A program made the position numbers and the translations under genes. The notes under the pieces are model-generated. The model was given only the letters and a program-made list of their open reading frames with translations. It was not told where the DNA came from and did no database searches. Of a stretch of 64,000 bases of DNA, positions 53,070 to 62,070 are shown piece after piece. Source of the DNA: Oscillospiraceae bacterium (GTDB lineage: Bacteria > Bacillota > Clostridia > Oscillospirales > Ruminococcaceae); assembly GCA_021203065.1 (NCBI GenBank), contig JAJQBX010000012.1, positions 62,001 through 126,000 on the forward strand, given 5' to 3'. Position 1 is the stretch's first letter. Each line of letters starts with the position of its first letter.

Positions 53070-53155
53070 ACCCCTCGCCAATGCGCCCCTGCGGGGCGCA
53101 CCCCTCCACCACCGGCTTCGCCGGCGGTCCCCCTCCCCTTTCAGGGGAGGCTTTT
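53070..53155. repeat. Dispersed extragenic repeat, family A
   Basis: Nested hairpins TGCGCCCC/GGGGCGCA, ACCGGC/GCCGGC and CCTCCCC/GGGGAGG ending GGCTTTTA. Confidence 0.7.
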
Positions 53156-53188
53156 ATTTTTCAACAAACTTTTGAGAGAACAAAAATA

Positions 53189-53271
53189 GGCTCCCCTGTC
53201 AAGGGGAGCTGGCACGAAGTGCCTGAGGGGTGCTATTTTCGGCAACGCCGAAAATAGCGTCGGCGAAGCCG
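53189..53271. repeat. Dispersed extragenic repeat, family A, second copy
   Basis: GGCTCCCC/GGGGAGC, GGCAC/GTGCC, CTATTTTCGGC/GCCGAAAATAG and GTCGGC/GCCGAC hairpins. Opposite orientation to the neighbour 34 bases away. Confidence 0.7.
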
Positions 53272-53275
53272 ACAA

Positions 53276-54655
53276 TTATCTCATAAACATCCTCACCATT
53301 TTCTCATACACCTTCTTATACGGCTGATACCTCATCGGCAGGTCAATCCATTGCTTCTTGTCGACGATGCTCTTGTAGTGGGTGAAGGTGTCGAAGCCGG
53401 TCTTGCCGTGGTATGAGCCCATGCCGCTTTCGCCGAAGCCGCCGAAGCCCATTTCGGTGGTTGCAAGGTGGATGATGGTGTCGTTTATGCATCCTCCGCC
53501 GTAGCCTATGGAAGAGGTGACTTTTCTTGCATTCTTCTTGTTTGTCGTGAAGAGATAAAGAGCAAGCGGGTGCGGCAGGTCGTTGATCTCCGAGATAGCC
53601 TCGTCGAGGCTTTCGTATGTAAGAACGGGGAGCACAGGACCGAAAATCTCCTCCTGCATGACAGGATCATCGAATGTGACGTTGTCCATAACGGTGGGCT
53701 CTATTCTCAGAGCTTCCGGGTCGCTTCTGCCGCCGATGGCGACCTTTTCCATGTCCATAAGACCTGTAAGCCGGTTGAAGTGCTTCTCGTTGATGATTTT
53801 TCCGTAGTCGTGATTGAGAAGCGGCGATGTCCCGAACTGCTTTCTTATCTGAGCTCTCAGCTCGTCCATCAGCTTGTCCTTGATGGAGGCGTCGCAGTAG
53901 ATATAGTCGGGCGCAACGCAGGTCTGCCCGCAGTTAAGATACTTTCCGAATACTATTCTCTTTGCCGCAAGCCGTATGTTTGCGGTTTTGTCAACTATGC
54001 AGGGGCTCTTGCCGCCGAGCTCAAGCGTTACAGGAGTCAGGTGCTCCGAGGCGTGCCGCATGACATCACGCCCTACAGCCTGACTTCCGGTGAAGAAGAT
54101 GTAGTCGAAGTGCTCTTCAAGAAGTGAGGTGTTCTCAGCTCTTCCTCCGGTGACGACTGCAACATACTCCTCGTTGAAAGCCTCTTTCAAAATGGTCTTG
54201 ATGACCTCGCTTGTGTAGGGAGAATATGCGCTCGGCTTGACAACGGCGGTGTTTCCGGCGGCGATGGAGTCGATAAGAGGGGAGATAGTCAGAAGAAAAG
54301 GATAGTTCCAAGGGCTCATGATGAGCGTGACGCCATAGGGCGACGGCTTTTTATAGCTTCTTGCATGGAACTGCGCCAGAGGCGTTGCGACCGTTTTTTC
54401 CTTGGCATAGCTCTTTATATGGGAGAGCATGTGGCTCAGCTCGCTCAAGACCATTCCCGTCTCGCACATGTACGACTCAAATGCTCCTTTGCCAAGGTCC
54501 ATTTCAAGAGCCTGATTGATGTCCGGCTCGTGCCTTTTGATACTGTTTTTAAGAGCCTTGAGTGCCGAAATTCTGACGCTTACGTCGAGTGTCTTTCCGG
54601 CTTTGAAGTATTCCCGCTGAGTGGCAACGATTTTACTGATTTCAGATTTATCCAT
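53276..54655 (-). CDS. Aldehyde dehydrogenase, class 3-like
   Basis: A 459-residue NAD(P)-dependent aldehyde dehydrogenase. The cofactor region has MSPWNYPFLLTISPL near residue 110 and VVKPSAYSP; the general base glutamate is in LELGGKSPC near residue 210 and the catalytic cysteine in LNCGQTCVAPDYI near residue 245. The C-terminal GFGGFGESGMGSYHG motif and a hydrophobic tail fit fatty-aldehyde class 3 enzymes. ATG at 54655 follows AAAGGAC; an upstream in-frame start lies in the adh stop region. Co-transcribed with the alcohol dehydrogenase, so they likely share an aldehyde. Confidence 0.9.
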   Translation of the reverse strand: MDKSEISKIVATQREYFKAGKTLDVSVRISALKALKNSIKRHEPDINQALEMDLGKGAFESYMCETGMVLSELSHMLSHIKSYAKEKTVATPLAQFHARSYKKPSPYGVTLIMSPWNYPFLLTISPLIDSIAAGNTAVVKPSAYSPYTSEVIKTILKEAFNEEYVAVVTGGRAENTSLLEEHFDYIFFTGSQAVGRDVMRHASEHLTPVTLELGGKSPCIVDKTANIRLAAKRIVFGKYLNCGQTCVAPDYIYCDASIKDKLMDELRAQIRKQFGTSPLLNHDYGKIINEKHFNRLTGLMDMEKVAIGGRSDPEALRIEPTVMDNVTFDDPVMQEEIFGPVLPVLTYESLDEAISEINDLPHPLALYLFTTNKKNARKVTSSIGYGGGCINDTIIHLATTEMGFGGFGESGMGSYHGKTGFDTFTHYKSIVDKKQWIDLPMRYQPYKKVYEKMVRMFMR

Positions 54656-54668
54656 AGTCTGTCCTTTC

Positions 54669-55868
54669 TTATTCCATGACCTCATAATAGAAGGCTTCAA
54701 GCTGGGTGGCGTCCATCAATACGGGAACGGGATAGAGGGGGTTGCCCTCTTTATCGGCATATTTAGCGAGCTTCGGGATGTCCTCTTTCTTTATTTCAGG
54801 AATCCTGTCGCCGATGCCGTATCTCACTTTCATATCCTTGATAGCTTGGATGAAAGCCTTTGCCGCCTCCTCATCGGGAGTTTCGGCAGTAGCAAGATTT
54901 GCGGCAATAGCGAGCCGATGGAGCTTCTTATCAATCGTGTGACCATAGGCTTCCAGAACGTGGGGGAGCAAAATTGCATTCGCCAGTCCATGAGGGACGT
55001 TATATTCTCCTCCGAGAGAGTGTGCAACGGCATGAACATATCCGACATAGGACTTCGTGAAAGCGCACCCCGCATAATAGGAAGCGGTGAGCATATTTCT
55101 TCTCGCCTCGATATTTTTGCCGTCTGAATAGGCGGTGTCAAGGTTCTCAAAAATAAGCTTTACTGCTTCCAAAGCCTCCTGCCTTGTCTGCTTTGTGGTG
55201 GAGCGTCCGATATATGCTTCCACAGCGTGAGTAAGGGCGTCCATTCCGGTTGAGGCAGTGATGGATTTCGGCAGGCTGAGAGTCGTTTCAGGATCAAGTA
55301 CCGCATACTTCGGGATGAGCGGGAAGTCGTTTATTGCGTACTTATGGCGGGTCTCAGAATCCACTATAACAGCCGCCAAGGTCGTTTCGCTTCCTGTTCC
55401 AGCAGTAGTCGGGACGGCGATCAGAAGAGGAATCTTCTTTCTGACCTTGAGGATGCCTTTCATCTGGTTCAATGACTTCTTAGGACGGGCATATCTTGCA
55501 CCCAGAGCCTTTGCGCAGTCCATGCTTGAGCCTCCGCCGAAGCCTATGATGCAGTCGCACTTCTCTTTTTTATAGATTTCAAGAGCCTCCGCAACGTTTT
55601 TGGTCGTCGGATTTGCAACAGTTCCGTCGTAGAGGGAATAGGGCGTCTTAGCCTTATCAAGCGCATCGATAAGCGGATTCACAAGCCCAAGGCTTATGAT
55701 GCCCTTGTCGGTGATGATAATCGGGTGGGAAAGACCCTTAGCCCTGATCGTATCCGGAATAAGCCGCATGCTCCCCAGTATTTCCGGTTCTCTGTACGGC
55801 AGAACCGGCAGAGAAATCCAGAGCACCGTCTGAAACACCCTGCAATAAGCCTTTTTTATGATGTTCAT
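54669..55868 (-). CDS. Iron-containing alcohol dehydrogenase
   Basis: A 399-residue group III alcohol dehydrogenase. NAD binding: GFGGGSSMDCAKALG near residue 100 and PTTAGTGSETTLAAVI near 145. Iron ligands lie in STGMDALTHAVEAYIG and VHAVAHSLGGEYNVPHGLANA (Asp and three His). ATG at 55868 has AGGAG ten bases upstream; an earlier ATG includes this site in its codons. First gene of a two-gene operon with the aldehyde dehydrogenase; together they interconvert an alcohol, aldehyde and acid. Confidence 0.9.
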   Translation of the reverse strand: MNIIKKAYCRVFQTVLWISLPVLPYREPEILGSMRLIPDTIRAKGLSHPIIITDKGIISLGLVNPLIDALDKAKTPYSLYDGTVANPTTKNVAEALEIYKKEKCDCIIGFGGGSSMDCAKALGARYARPKKSLNQMKGILKVRKKIPLLIAVPTTAGTGSETTLAAVIVDSETRHKYAINDFPLIPKYAVLDPETTLSLPKSITASTGMDALTHAVEAYIGRSTTKQTRQEALEAVKLIFENLDTAYSDGKNIEARRNMLTASYYAGCAFTKSYVGYVHAVAHSLGGEYNVPHGLANAILLPHVLEAYGHTIDKKLHRLAIAANLATAETPDEEAAKAFIQAIKDMKVRYGIGDRIPEIKKEDIPKLAKYADKEGNPLYPVPVLMDATQLEAFYYEVME

Positions 55869-55903
55869 GTTTAAAGAACTCCTATCCATATCAAACTTAT
55901 TTA

Positions 55904-55932
55904 ATTATAGTACTATCGGAAAGAGATGTCAA
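55904..55932 (-). promoter_or_regulatory. Promoter of the adh-aldh operon
   Basis: Minus strand TTGACA (55932-55927), 17 bases, TATAAT (55909-55904). Confidence 0.8.
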
Positions 55933-55937
55933 GGTTT

Positions 55938-55965
55938 GTAGGGGCGGATATTATCCGTCCCCTAC
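55938..55965. repeat. Dispersed repeat, family C (minimal copy)
   Basis: Only the outer arms, GTAGGGGCGGAT and ATCCGTCCCCTAC, are present, forming a near-perfect palindrome. Confidence 0.7.
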
Positions 55966-55991
55966 AATTTGAATTCTGCCAAAATTTTTAG

Positions 55992-56020
55992 TTGACAAAT
56001 CGGCAATCAACGTATATAAT
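55992..56020 (+). promoter_or_regulatory. Promoter of tRNA-Thr
   Basis: TTGACA (55992-55997), 17 bases, TATAAT (56015-56020). Confidence 0.8.
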
Positions 56021-56038
56021 ATATGAGGTTCTCAATCT

Positions 56039-56114
56039 GCTAGTATGGCTCAGTTGGTAGAGCAGCGCATTCGTAATGCGCAGGTCGTCGGTTCGAGTCC
56101 GACTACTAGCTCCA
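56039..56114 (+). tRNA. tRNA-Thr (anticodon CGT)
   Basis: 76 bases with encoded CCA. Acceptor GCTAGTA pairs with TACTAGC; anticodon stem GCGCA/TGCGC encloses TTCGTAA (anticodon CGT); T arm GTCGGTTCGAGTCCGAC. Confidence 0.96.
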
Positions 56115-56140
56115 ATCCTCCCGATTTGGGAGGATTTTTT
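56115..56140 (+). terminator. Terminator of tRNA-Thr
   Basis: ATCCTCCC-GATTT-GGGAGGAT stem followed by six T. Confidence 0.85.
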
Positions 56141-56173
56141 CGCAAATTTTTTTCATCTTTTCTCAAAAACAAT

Positions 56174-56202
56174 TTGCTATTGCCCGCAGGATGTGTTATA
56201 CT
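56174..56202 (+). promoter_or_regulatory. Promoter of the signal-peptidase-like gene
   Basis: TTGCTA (56174-56179), 17 bases, TATACT (56197-56202). Confidence 0.6.
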
Positions 56203-56268
56203 ATATGGTATCAGTGAGATTGTGACGCTAAATGCGTGTTTATGTCATATATTGAAAGGTTGGGTATC

Positions 56269-57399
56269 ATGTTTCAGGAAACTGCTAAAAAGCGGAAGCC
56301 GCTTCAGATAGTGGGGATAATCGTTGTAGTTATTCTTGCCTTGGCGATAGTCAGTACATTTGTAATCTACGGTATTTTCAAGGACTCAAATTCTGCCCCG
56401 ATGGTGTTCGGAAAGCGTGTATATATCATGAGCGGAACAGGAATGGAGCCTAAAATTCCTCAGGGATCAGCTGTATTCGTTGATGAGGGAGTTCTACCCG
56501 AAAGCGAGGGCAATGTAATTCTCTGCAACATCGATGGCAAGCTTGCCCTCGTCCGTTGCGTAGGCTTGCAGACAACAACCGCTGAGGACGGAACCGTAGC
56601 CACAAGCTATATCGTCAAGTATGACAGCACATCCGCCGACCAGCAGTGGACGGTTGACGCCGAGGACATAATCGGCAGAGCCGTTTCCTATGATACATTT
56701 CTGGGAAAGGTAATCACGTTCGCTTCGTCCAAGGTGGGAATGCTGGTTATCGTGATAGTTCCCTGCGCACTGCTTATTCTCTATGAAGTAATAATGCTGA
56801 TTATCAGCGTGAGAAAGAGAAAGACCACGGAGGAAGAGGCTATTGAGGATATGAGCTTCGGCGACGCTGGGGCTTTCACCCTCAGCCATTCCGAAAAGCC
56901 TGAAAAGCGAGTTTCGGAAGAAAGAAAAGCTCCCACCGGCAACGACATCCTCGACTTCGGCTTCACCAACGAAAAGAAGACCTCCGCCAAAAAGGAAGTG
57001 CCTCTCTTCGATTTCGGAGATTTCACCCCGAAATATACCCATTCAGATGAAGATAACAGCAGCTTAAACGAGCTTGATTTCTCGTTCGGAAGCAGCTCCC
57101 AGAAGGCAAAAGAGCCTGATATTTCAGAGCTTGAAGAGGCAGTAGCACCCAAAAAAGCCGATGAAGAGCCGTTCGTCTGGCATCCGGTCGTCTCGACGCC
57201 TGAACCCGCCAAAGCTCCCGAGCCGACACCTGAACCCGCACCCAAGCCTACAGTATCAGAGACGACAAGTAAGCTCGACGAGGTCGCCAAGTCCCTTAAA
57301 TCAAACGAATCCGCACAGGCAACCTCCTCAAGAATCGACGAGCTCATCAAGCTCCTCGAAGAAGAGAAAGCAAGGCTGGCGGGAGAGGATAAGAAGTAA
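56269..57399 (+). CDS. Signal-peptidase-I-like (S26 fold) membrane protein lacking the catalytic serine
   Basis: A 376-residue protein. An N-terminal helix (VGIIVVVILALAIVSTFVIYG) is followed by an S26-like domain and a second helix near residue 170, then a 190-residue cytoplasmic tail rich in Pro, Glu and Lys with a final coiled segment (RIDELIKLLEEEKARL). In SipW-type peptidases the active motif is SGSMEP; here it reads SGTGMEPKIPQGS, so the serine before MEP is missing. The usual His in a THRIV motif is also absent (LVRCVG). Probably non-catalytic; the tail suggests a scaffold or partner-binding role. AAAGG precedes the ATG at 56269. Confidence 0.75.
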   Translation: MFQETAKKRKPLQIVGIIVVVILALAIVSTFVIYGIFKDSNSAPMVFGKRVYIMSGTGMEPKIPQGSAVFVDEGVLPESEGNVILCNIDGKLALVRCVGLQTTTAEDGTVATSYIVKYDSTSADQQWTVDAEDIIGRAVSYDTFLGKVITFASSKVGMLVIVIVPCALLILYEVIMLIISVRKRKTTEEEAIEDMSFGDAGAFTLSHSEKPEKRVSEERKAPTGNDILDFGFTNEKKTSAKKEVPLFDFGDFTPKYTHSDEDNSSLNELDFSFGSSSQKAKEPDISELEEAVAPKKADEEPFVWHPVVSTPEPAKAPEPTPEPAPKPTVSETTSKLDEVAKSLKSNESAQATSSRIDELIKLLEEEKARLAGEDKK

Positions 57400-57409
57400 T
57401 AGCAATGCG

Positions 57410-57437
57410 AAAGCCTCCTTTTTCGGGAGGCTTTTTT
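57410..57437 (+). terminator. Terminator after the signal-peptidase-like gene
   Basis: AAGCCTCC / GGGAGGCTT stem and a run of six T. Confidence 0.85.
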
Positions 57438-57448
57438 GTCGTGGAATA

Positions 57449-57477
57449 TAGACAAACAGTCTCCGATGTGCTAAAAT
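57449..57477 (+). promoter_or_regulatory. Promoter of the CapA-family gene
   Basis: TAGACA (57449-57454), 17 bases, TAAAAT (57472-57477). Confidence 0.6.
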
Positions 57478-57527
57478 ATATGTCAATAAAAGTTGTCTTT
57501 CGGATGCGAAAAGTGATAGGAGCTGCT

Positions 57528-58814
57528 ATGACCCAAACCCACCGTATCATAATTATAATATTCACCCTCGTTTTCGTAGTCGCAGTTGTGGCTGGGGTTG
57601 TTATCCGCACGGCTGATGACGGGTTGGAGGCGGTTTCGCCCGGGACTACTTTGGCGACGGAGGACGAGGCGGTCACCTCTGTGACGGAGGCGACTACTGA
57701 AGCTACCACCGAGGCTACAACGGCACCTACTACCGTCACTACCGAGGCGACGACTGAACCGATTCCGGAGGAGGAAGAGCCTGAGGAGAGCGGGGAAGTG
57801 GTCATCGCAATAGGCGGCGATACTTCAATAGATTCCGAATTTGCCGATGCCTGCTATAAGTGGGGAGTCGACTACCCTTGGAGTGAAGTGAGCGACATTT
57901 TCAATGCCGCAGATATTGCGATTGTCAACCTTGAGACCTGCGTCAGCGATACAGGCGAGTCGGAAAAGCCGGAGGGATATGGCTTCAGGACGCCTCCTGA
58001 AATGCTCGAGGGCTTTGTGAATGCCGGAATCGACATCGTGAACCTTGCAAACAACCACACGAGGGACTTCGGCTATGACGCACTTCTCAACACGTTTTCG
58101 AATCTCACCGAGTATGGAATCGACTATTTCGGAGCAGGCTATGACGAGGATGAGGCGTCGGGGCTTCTCATAAAAGAGGTCAACGGCGTCACGATAGGCT
58201 TTGTCGGGTGCAACCGGGTCTATCTTTCGTCCGACTGCGCCGCTTCGGAGGACCACGCAGGAATCAATATGGTCTACAGCTTGGACGACGAGCGCACTCA
58301 GGATTTCTTAGCAAAAATTGCCGAATACGACTCGCAGGTTGACGTCCTTATCGTCTTCATGCACTGCGGAACGGAGGAAACCTTTGACGTCACTTCCTAT
58401 CAGGAAGCACTCGGTCACGCACTTGTCGATAACGGCGCAGACATAGTCATAGGAGGTCATTCCCACACCCTCCAGCCGATAGAATTCTATAACGGCAAGC
58501 CAATTTTCTACAGCATCGGCAACCTCATCTTCTGGCATGTTGACGACGACATCGACGGACTCACCTGCATTTTCAACATCACCGTCGACAAGGACGGCTT
58601 CAAAAGTCTCACGATAAACCCGCTCTTCATCAAGAATTACAAGGTTTATCTCCTCACCGAGGGTGAGGGTACATACGCCTCCCGTTATCGCCAGATAATC
58701 GACCTCATGAACGAGCTCTGCCTTGACTATGGCATCCAGTTCGATGATGATGGGGTGATGTATTTTGTCGGTGAGGAAGAGGAGGAAGAGGAAATTTTGG
58801 AGGAAGCCTCTTGA
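57528..58814 (+). CDS. CapA-family metallophosphatase, membrane-anchored
   Basis: A 428-residue protein with an N-terminal transmembrane helix (IIIIIFTLVFVVAVVAGVVI), a Thr/Glu-rich linker (EATTEATTEATTAPTT) and a CapA domain from residue 92. Metal motifs: IGGDTSI, VNLETCVSD, NLANNHTRDFG, MHCGTEE and GGHSHTLQPIE. CapA-like proteins act on cell-surface polyglutamate or related polymers, outside the membrane. The ATG at 57528 follows TAGGAG; earlier in-frame starts precede the promoter or lack a site. The C terminus is a run of glutamates. Confidence 0.87.
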   Translation: MTQTHRIIIIIFTLVFVVAVVAGVVIRTADDGLEAVSPGTTLATEDEAVTSVTEATTEATTEATTAPTTVTTEATTEPIPEEEEPEESGEVVIAIGGDTSIDSEFADACYKWGVDYPWSEVSDIFNAADIAIVNLETCVSDTGESEKPEGYGFRTPPEMLEGFVNAGIDIVNLANNHTRDFGYDALLNTFSNLTEYGIDYFGAGYDEDEASGLLIKEVNGVTIGFVGCNRVYLSSDCAASEDHAGINMVYSLDDERTQDFLAKIAEYDSQVDVLIVFMHCGTEETFDVTSYQEALGHALVDNGADIVIGGHSHTLQPIEFYNGKPIFYSIGNLIFWHVDDDIDGLTCIFNITVDKDGFKSLTINPLFIKNYKVYLLTEGEGTYASRYRQIIDLMNELCLDYGIQFDDDGVMYFVGEEEEEEEILEEAS

Positions 58815-58868
58815 CAAGATAGCGTTCTCGTGATATAATTAAATCGAGATTTATTAAATCCAGATTTA
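58811..58868 (+). promoter_or_regulatory. Promoter and tandem palindromes of the ATPase_2 gene
   Basis: TTGACA (58811-58816), 17 bases, TATAAT (58834-58839). Directly after come two 14-base palindromes TAAATC-GA-GATTTA (58840-58853) and TAAATC-CA-GATTTA (58855-58868), 15 bases apart. They cover the transcription start and read like an operator pair. Confidence 0.75.
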
Positions 58869-58890
58869 ATTAGCAAGGAGGCGGAGAAAA

Positions 58891-60291
58891 ATGGCATTCA
58901 TAGGCAGAAAAAGCGAGCTTGCAAGCCTGAACGAGATGTATTGCGAGGACAAATTCCAGATGTTCGTCCTCTATGGGCGCAGGCGTGTCGGAAAAACGAC
59001 GCTTCTGAACGAGTTTTGCAAAGATAAGCCGTCGATATTCTATTCCGCAGAGCAAAGTAACCGTAAGCTCAACCTTGAGAAGTTTTCCGAGGCTGTTTTC
59101 AGCTACTACGGTGAAACGACTCTTGAGCCATTTTCGTCGTGGGAGAATGCGATAACATACATTGACGACAGGCAGGGAGATAATCGGCTTGTTCTGGTTC
59201 TGGATGAATTCCCTTATCTTTGCCGGAAAGACATGTCTCTTCTTTCGGAGCTTCAGCATCTGATAGACCACAAGCTTCAGTATGGCAGGCTGTTTTTAGT
59301 TCTTTGTGGAAGCTATATGGGCTTCATGGAGAAAGAGGTTTTAGGCTCAAAAAGTCCTCTTTTCGGCAGGCGCACCGGTCAGCTTCATATGAAAACGTTT
59401 GACTATAAGACCAGCCTTGAGTATATGGACGGATTTACAAACGAAGAGAAGCTTATGCTCTATGGTGCATTTGGCGGCACTCCGCTGTATCTTTCGCATA
59501 TCGATAACTCGAAAACCTTTGAAGAGAATATCAAGCATGAATTTTTGCGGACGACTGCTTACCTCTACGAAGAACCGCTGCTGCTTCTCCGACAGGAGGT
59601 GGTTGAGCCGGGGGTTTACAGCTCCATCATCGAGGCGATAGCCGGCGGAGCCACAAAGAGCAACGAAATCGCCACCAAAATCGGCGAAGAGCCTGCAAAG
59701 TGTTTAAGATATATAAGCATCCTGTGCGATTTGGGAATCCTGTATAAGGAAACTCCTTTCGGCGAGAAAGAGAGTTCCCGGAAAACGATATACGGAATAT
59801 CAGATCTGATGTTCAGGTTCTGGTATCGGTTCGTCTTTCCGAACCGGACTCTCATTGAAACAGGAGCGGGCGAGGCGGTTTACAAAAGGAGAATTGATCC
59901 CACGTTCAGCGAGTATATGGGCATAGTATTCGAAAAGATCTGCAAGGAATATCTTCTGAGAAAGAATTCCCGGGGCGAGCTTCCGATAATGTTCACCTCC
60001 ATTGGCAGATGGTGGGGACATTCGGGTGAGAAAACCCACACTCAGACCGAGATAGACCTCATTGCCAGAGACGGTGGCGACTATATCTTTTGCGAGTGCA
60101 AGTGGCGGAACGAAATCATGACGCCTGCTGTTCTCAATAAACTGAAAGAGAGTGCCAGAGCGTATTCAAAAGATGTTAAAAACAGCTACTTCGCACTTTT
60201 CTCGAAGAGCGGATTCAGTGACAGTCTCATAGAAGAAGCGAAAAACGACAGCCGGATTATTCTGATCGGGCTTAAAGATATAACAGCATGA
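58891..60291 (+). CDS. ATPase_2/DUF234 family ATP-binding protein
   Basis: A 466-residue archaeal-type ATPase (PF01637). It starts [15 protein letters not shown]; Walker A is [16 protein letters not shown] near residue 29, Walker [13 protein letters not shown] near residue 103, and the arginine region [14 protein letters not shown] follows. The C-terminal DUF234 part has a winged-helix ([19 protein letters not shown]) and a nuclease-like end ([22 protein letters not shown], with an ExD..ExK-like pattern). AAGGAGG precedes the ATG. Stand-alone gene; its TGA touches the guaA leader. Confidence 0.87.
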   Translation: MAFIGRKSELASLNEMYCEDKFQMFVLYGRRRVGKTTLLNEFCKDKPSIFYSAEQSNRKLNLEKFSEAVFSYYGETTLEPFSSWENAITYIDDRQGDNRLVLVLDEFPYLCRKDMSLLSELQHLIDHKLQYGRLFLVLCGSYMGFMEKEVLGSKSPLFGRRTGQLHMKTFDYKTSLEYMDGFTNEEKLMLYGAFGGTPLYLSHIDNSKTFEENIKHEFLRTTAYLYEEPLLLLRQEVVEPGVYSSIIEAIAGGATKSNEIATKIGEEPAKCLRYISILCDLGILYKETPFGEKESSRKTIYGISDLMFRFWYRFVFPNRTLIETGAGEAVYKRRIDPTFSEYMGIVFEKICKEYLLRKNSRGELPIMFTSIGRWWGHSGEKTHTQTEIDLIARDGGDYIFCECKWRNEIMTPAVLNKLKESARAYSKDVKNSYFALFSKSGFSDSLIEEAKNDSRIILIGLKDITA

Positions 60292-60317
60292 TTTGCCATG
60301 GAAAGGACAGAAATATA

Positions 60318-61853
60318 ATGCAGCACGAAAAAGTAATAATAATCGACTTCGGCGGGCAGTATAATCAGCTTATCGCAAGAAGAGTGCGTGAGGCGAATGT
60401 TTACTGCGAGGTCGTGCCTTATCGCAAGGCATCTATTGACATGCTGAAAGCTGAAAACCCTGTCGGAATCATCTTTACGGGTGGTCCGAAGAGCGTTTAT
60501 AAGGACGATTCGCCGTCCGTTTCAAAAGAGATTTTCGACCTTGGCATCCCGATCTTAGGAATCTGCTATGGCGCACAGCTCATGGCACATCTTCTGGGAG
60601 GAGAGGTGGCGACCGCTCCCGTCAGCGAGTACGGAAAGACTGAAACCGAGTTCTCGGCGGAGTCTCTGCTCTTCAAAAATCTTCCCGGAAAATCAATAAC
60701 GTGGATGAGCCATACCGACTATATAAAGAGCGTCCCGGAGGGCTTTGTCACCACTGCTCACACCACCGTCTGTCCGACTGCGGCGATGGAATGCGAAGAA
60801 CGCAAGCTTTATGCCGTGCAGTTCCACCCGGAGGTCAATCACACTGAGAACGGCTTTGCGATGCTCCGGAGCTTCCTCTATGACGTCTGTGAGTGCAAGG
60901 GCGACTGGACGATGGAGCGGTACGCAGAGACCGCGATAGCCGAGCTCCGTGAGAAAATCGGCGACAGGAGAGTTCTTCTGGCACTTTCGGGAGGGGTCGA
61001 CTCCTCCGTCTGCGCAGCACTTCTCTCAAAAGCTGTCGGCGAGCAGCTCACCTGCATTTTCGTCGACCACGGCTTCATGAGAAAGAATGAGGGCGACGAG
61101 GTCGAGGAGGCTTTCGCCGACTGGAAGGTCAACTTCGTCCGTGTCAATGCTAAAGATAGATTTATGGCTCGTCTCACCGGCGTATCTGCGCCCGAGCAGA
61201 AGAGAAAGATTATCGGTGAGGAGTTCATCCGGGTTTTTGAGGCAGAAGCGAAGAAGATAGGTCACGTTGAGTACCTCGCTCAGGGAACAATCTACCCCGA
61301 CGTCATCGAGTCGGGCGCAGGCGACGCCGCAGTCATCAAGAGCCACCACAACGTCGGCGGTCTGCCCGATTATGTCGATTTTGAAGAGATCATCGAGCCA
61401 CTCAGGATGCTTTTCAAGGACGAAGTGAGAGCCCTCGGCAGGACTCTCGGTCTTTCGGAAAAACTCGTCAGCCGCCAGCCTTTCCCCGGTCCGGGACTCG
61501 CCATCAGAATAATCGGGGAGATTACCGATGAGAGGCTCACGATTCTTCAGGACGCCGACTGGGTCTTTAGAGATGAGCTCGCCAAGAGCGGCGTCGACAA
61601 GGATCTCAGCCAGTTCTTCGCGGTACTGACGACGATGCGTTCGGTGGGCGTAATGGGCGACGGCAGAACCTATGACTACACCCTCGCTCTCAGAGCCGTC
61701 ACAACCCAAGACTTCATGACCGCCGATTTCGCAAAGATTCCCTATGACGTCTTAGAGCGTTGCTCGTCGAGGATAATAAATGAGACTAATGGGATAAATA
61801 GAGTAGTGTATGATATAACTACTAAACCACCGGCGACTATTGAGTGGGAATAG
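60318..61853 (+). CDS. guaA: GMP synthase (glutamine-hydrolysing)
   Basis: A 511-residue enzyme converting XMP to GMP. The class I amidotransferase domain shows the nucleophilic cysteine in [16 protein letters not shown] near residue 83 and the His-Glu pair in [13 protein letters not shown] near 173. The ATP-pyrophosphatase P-loop is [17 protein letters not shown] near 220, and the dimerisation domain ends [20 protein letters not shown] at 60318 follows AAAGGACAG. It lies 26 bases after the ATPase_2 gene; no guanine riboswitch was seen, so it may be read through from that promoter. Confidence 0.97.
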   Translation: MQHEKVIIIDFGGQYNQLIARRVREANVYCEVVPYRKASIDMLKAENPVGIIFTGGPKSVYKDDSPSVSKEIFDLGIPILGICYGAQLMAHLLGGEVATAPVSEYGKTETEFSAESLLFKNLPGKSITWMSHTDYIKSVPEGFVTTAHTTVCPTAAMECEERKLYAVQFHPEVNHTENGFAMLRSFLYDVCECKGDWTMERYAETAIAELREKIGDRRVLLALSGGVDSSVCAALLSKAVGEQLTCIFVDHGFMRKNEGDEVEEAFADWKVNFVRVNAKDRFMARLTGVSAPEQKRKIIGEEFIRVFEAEAKKIGHVEYLAQGTIYPDVIESGAGDAAVIKSHHNVGGLPDYVDFEEIIEPLRMLFKDEVRALGRTLGLSEKLVSRQPFPGPGLAIRIIGEITDERLTILQDADWVFRDELAKSGVDKDLSQFFAVLTTMRSVGVMGDGRTYDYTLALRAVTTQDFMTADFAKIPYDVLERCSSRIINETNGINRVVYDITTKPPATIEWE

Positions 61854-61871
61854 ATTATTAACCTAATAGTT

Positions 61872-61909
61872 AGAGCTATCAAAACAAAGAGGTTTGATAG
61901 CTCTTTTTT
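61872..61909 (+). terminator. Terminator after guaA
   Basis: AGAGCTATCAAA / TTTGATAGCTCT stem with T-run. Confidence 0.85.
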
Positions 61910-61926
61910 GAAGTTGAAAAGATTTG

Positions 61927-61955
61927 TTGAAATATTCAGGTGTTTGTGATATACT
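61927..61955 (+). promoter_or_regulatory. Promoter of the right-edge unknown locus
   Basis: TTGAAA (61927-61932), 17 bases, TATACT (61950-61955). Confidence 0.7.
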
Positions 61956-61996
61956 GGGTTGTATAAGTTTTATGAGGATAGAGAGGAGACGTTGCC

Positions 61997-62047
61997 ATGC
62001 TTAGAGCAGATATGATTTCGAAAGTTGGCGACGCTAAAAAGGAGTGA
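61997..62047 (+). CDS. 16-residue leader ORF (MLRADMISKVGDAKKE)
   Basis: ATG at 61997 with GAGAGGAGAC about eight bases upstream, a good ribosome site. Its last codons (AAA AAG GAG TGA) form the ribosome site of the next frame, so translation of both would be coupled. No similar peptide known to me. Confidence 0.5.
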   Translation: MLRADMISKVGDAKKE

Positions 62048-62070
62048 TAGAATTGAACTAAGACAACCGT

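Noticed and set aside
60292..60317. Guanine riboswitch before guaA
   Set aside because: Only 26 bases separate the previous stop from the guaA start, too short for an aptamer.
56114..61900. Genomic island inserted at tRNA-Thr
   Set aside because: A normal terminator follows the tRNA, and no integrase or repeated tRNA end was seen; guaA within the stretch is housekeeping.
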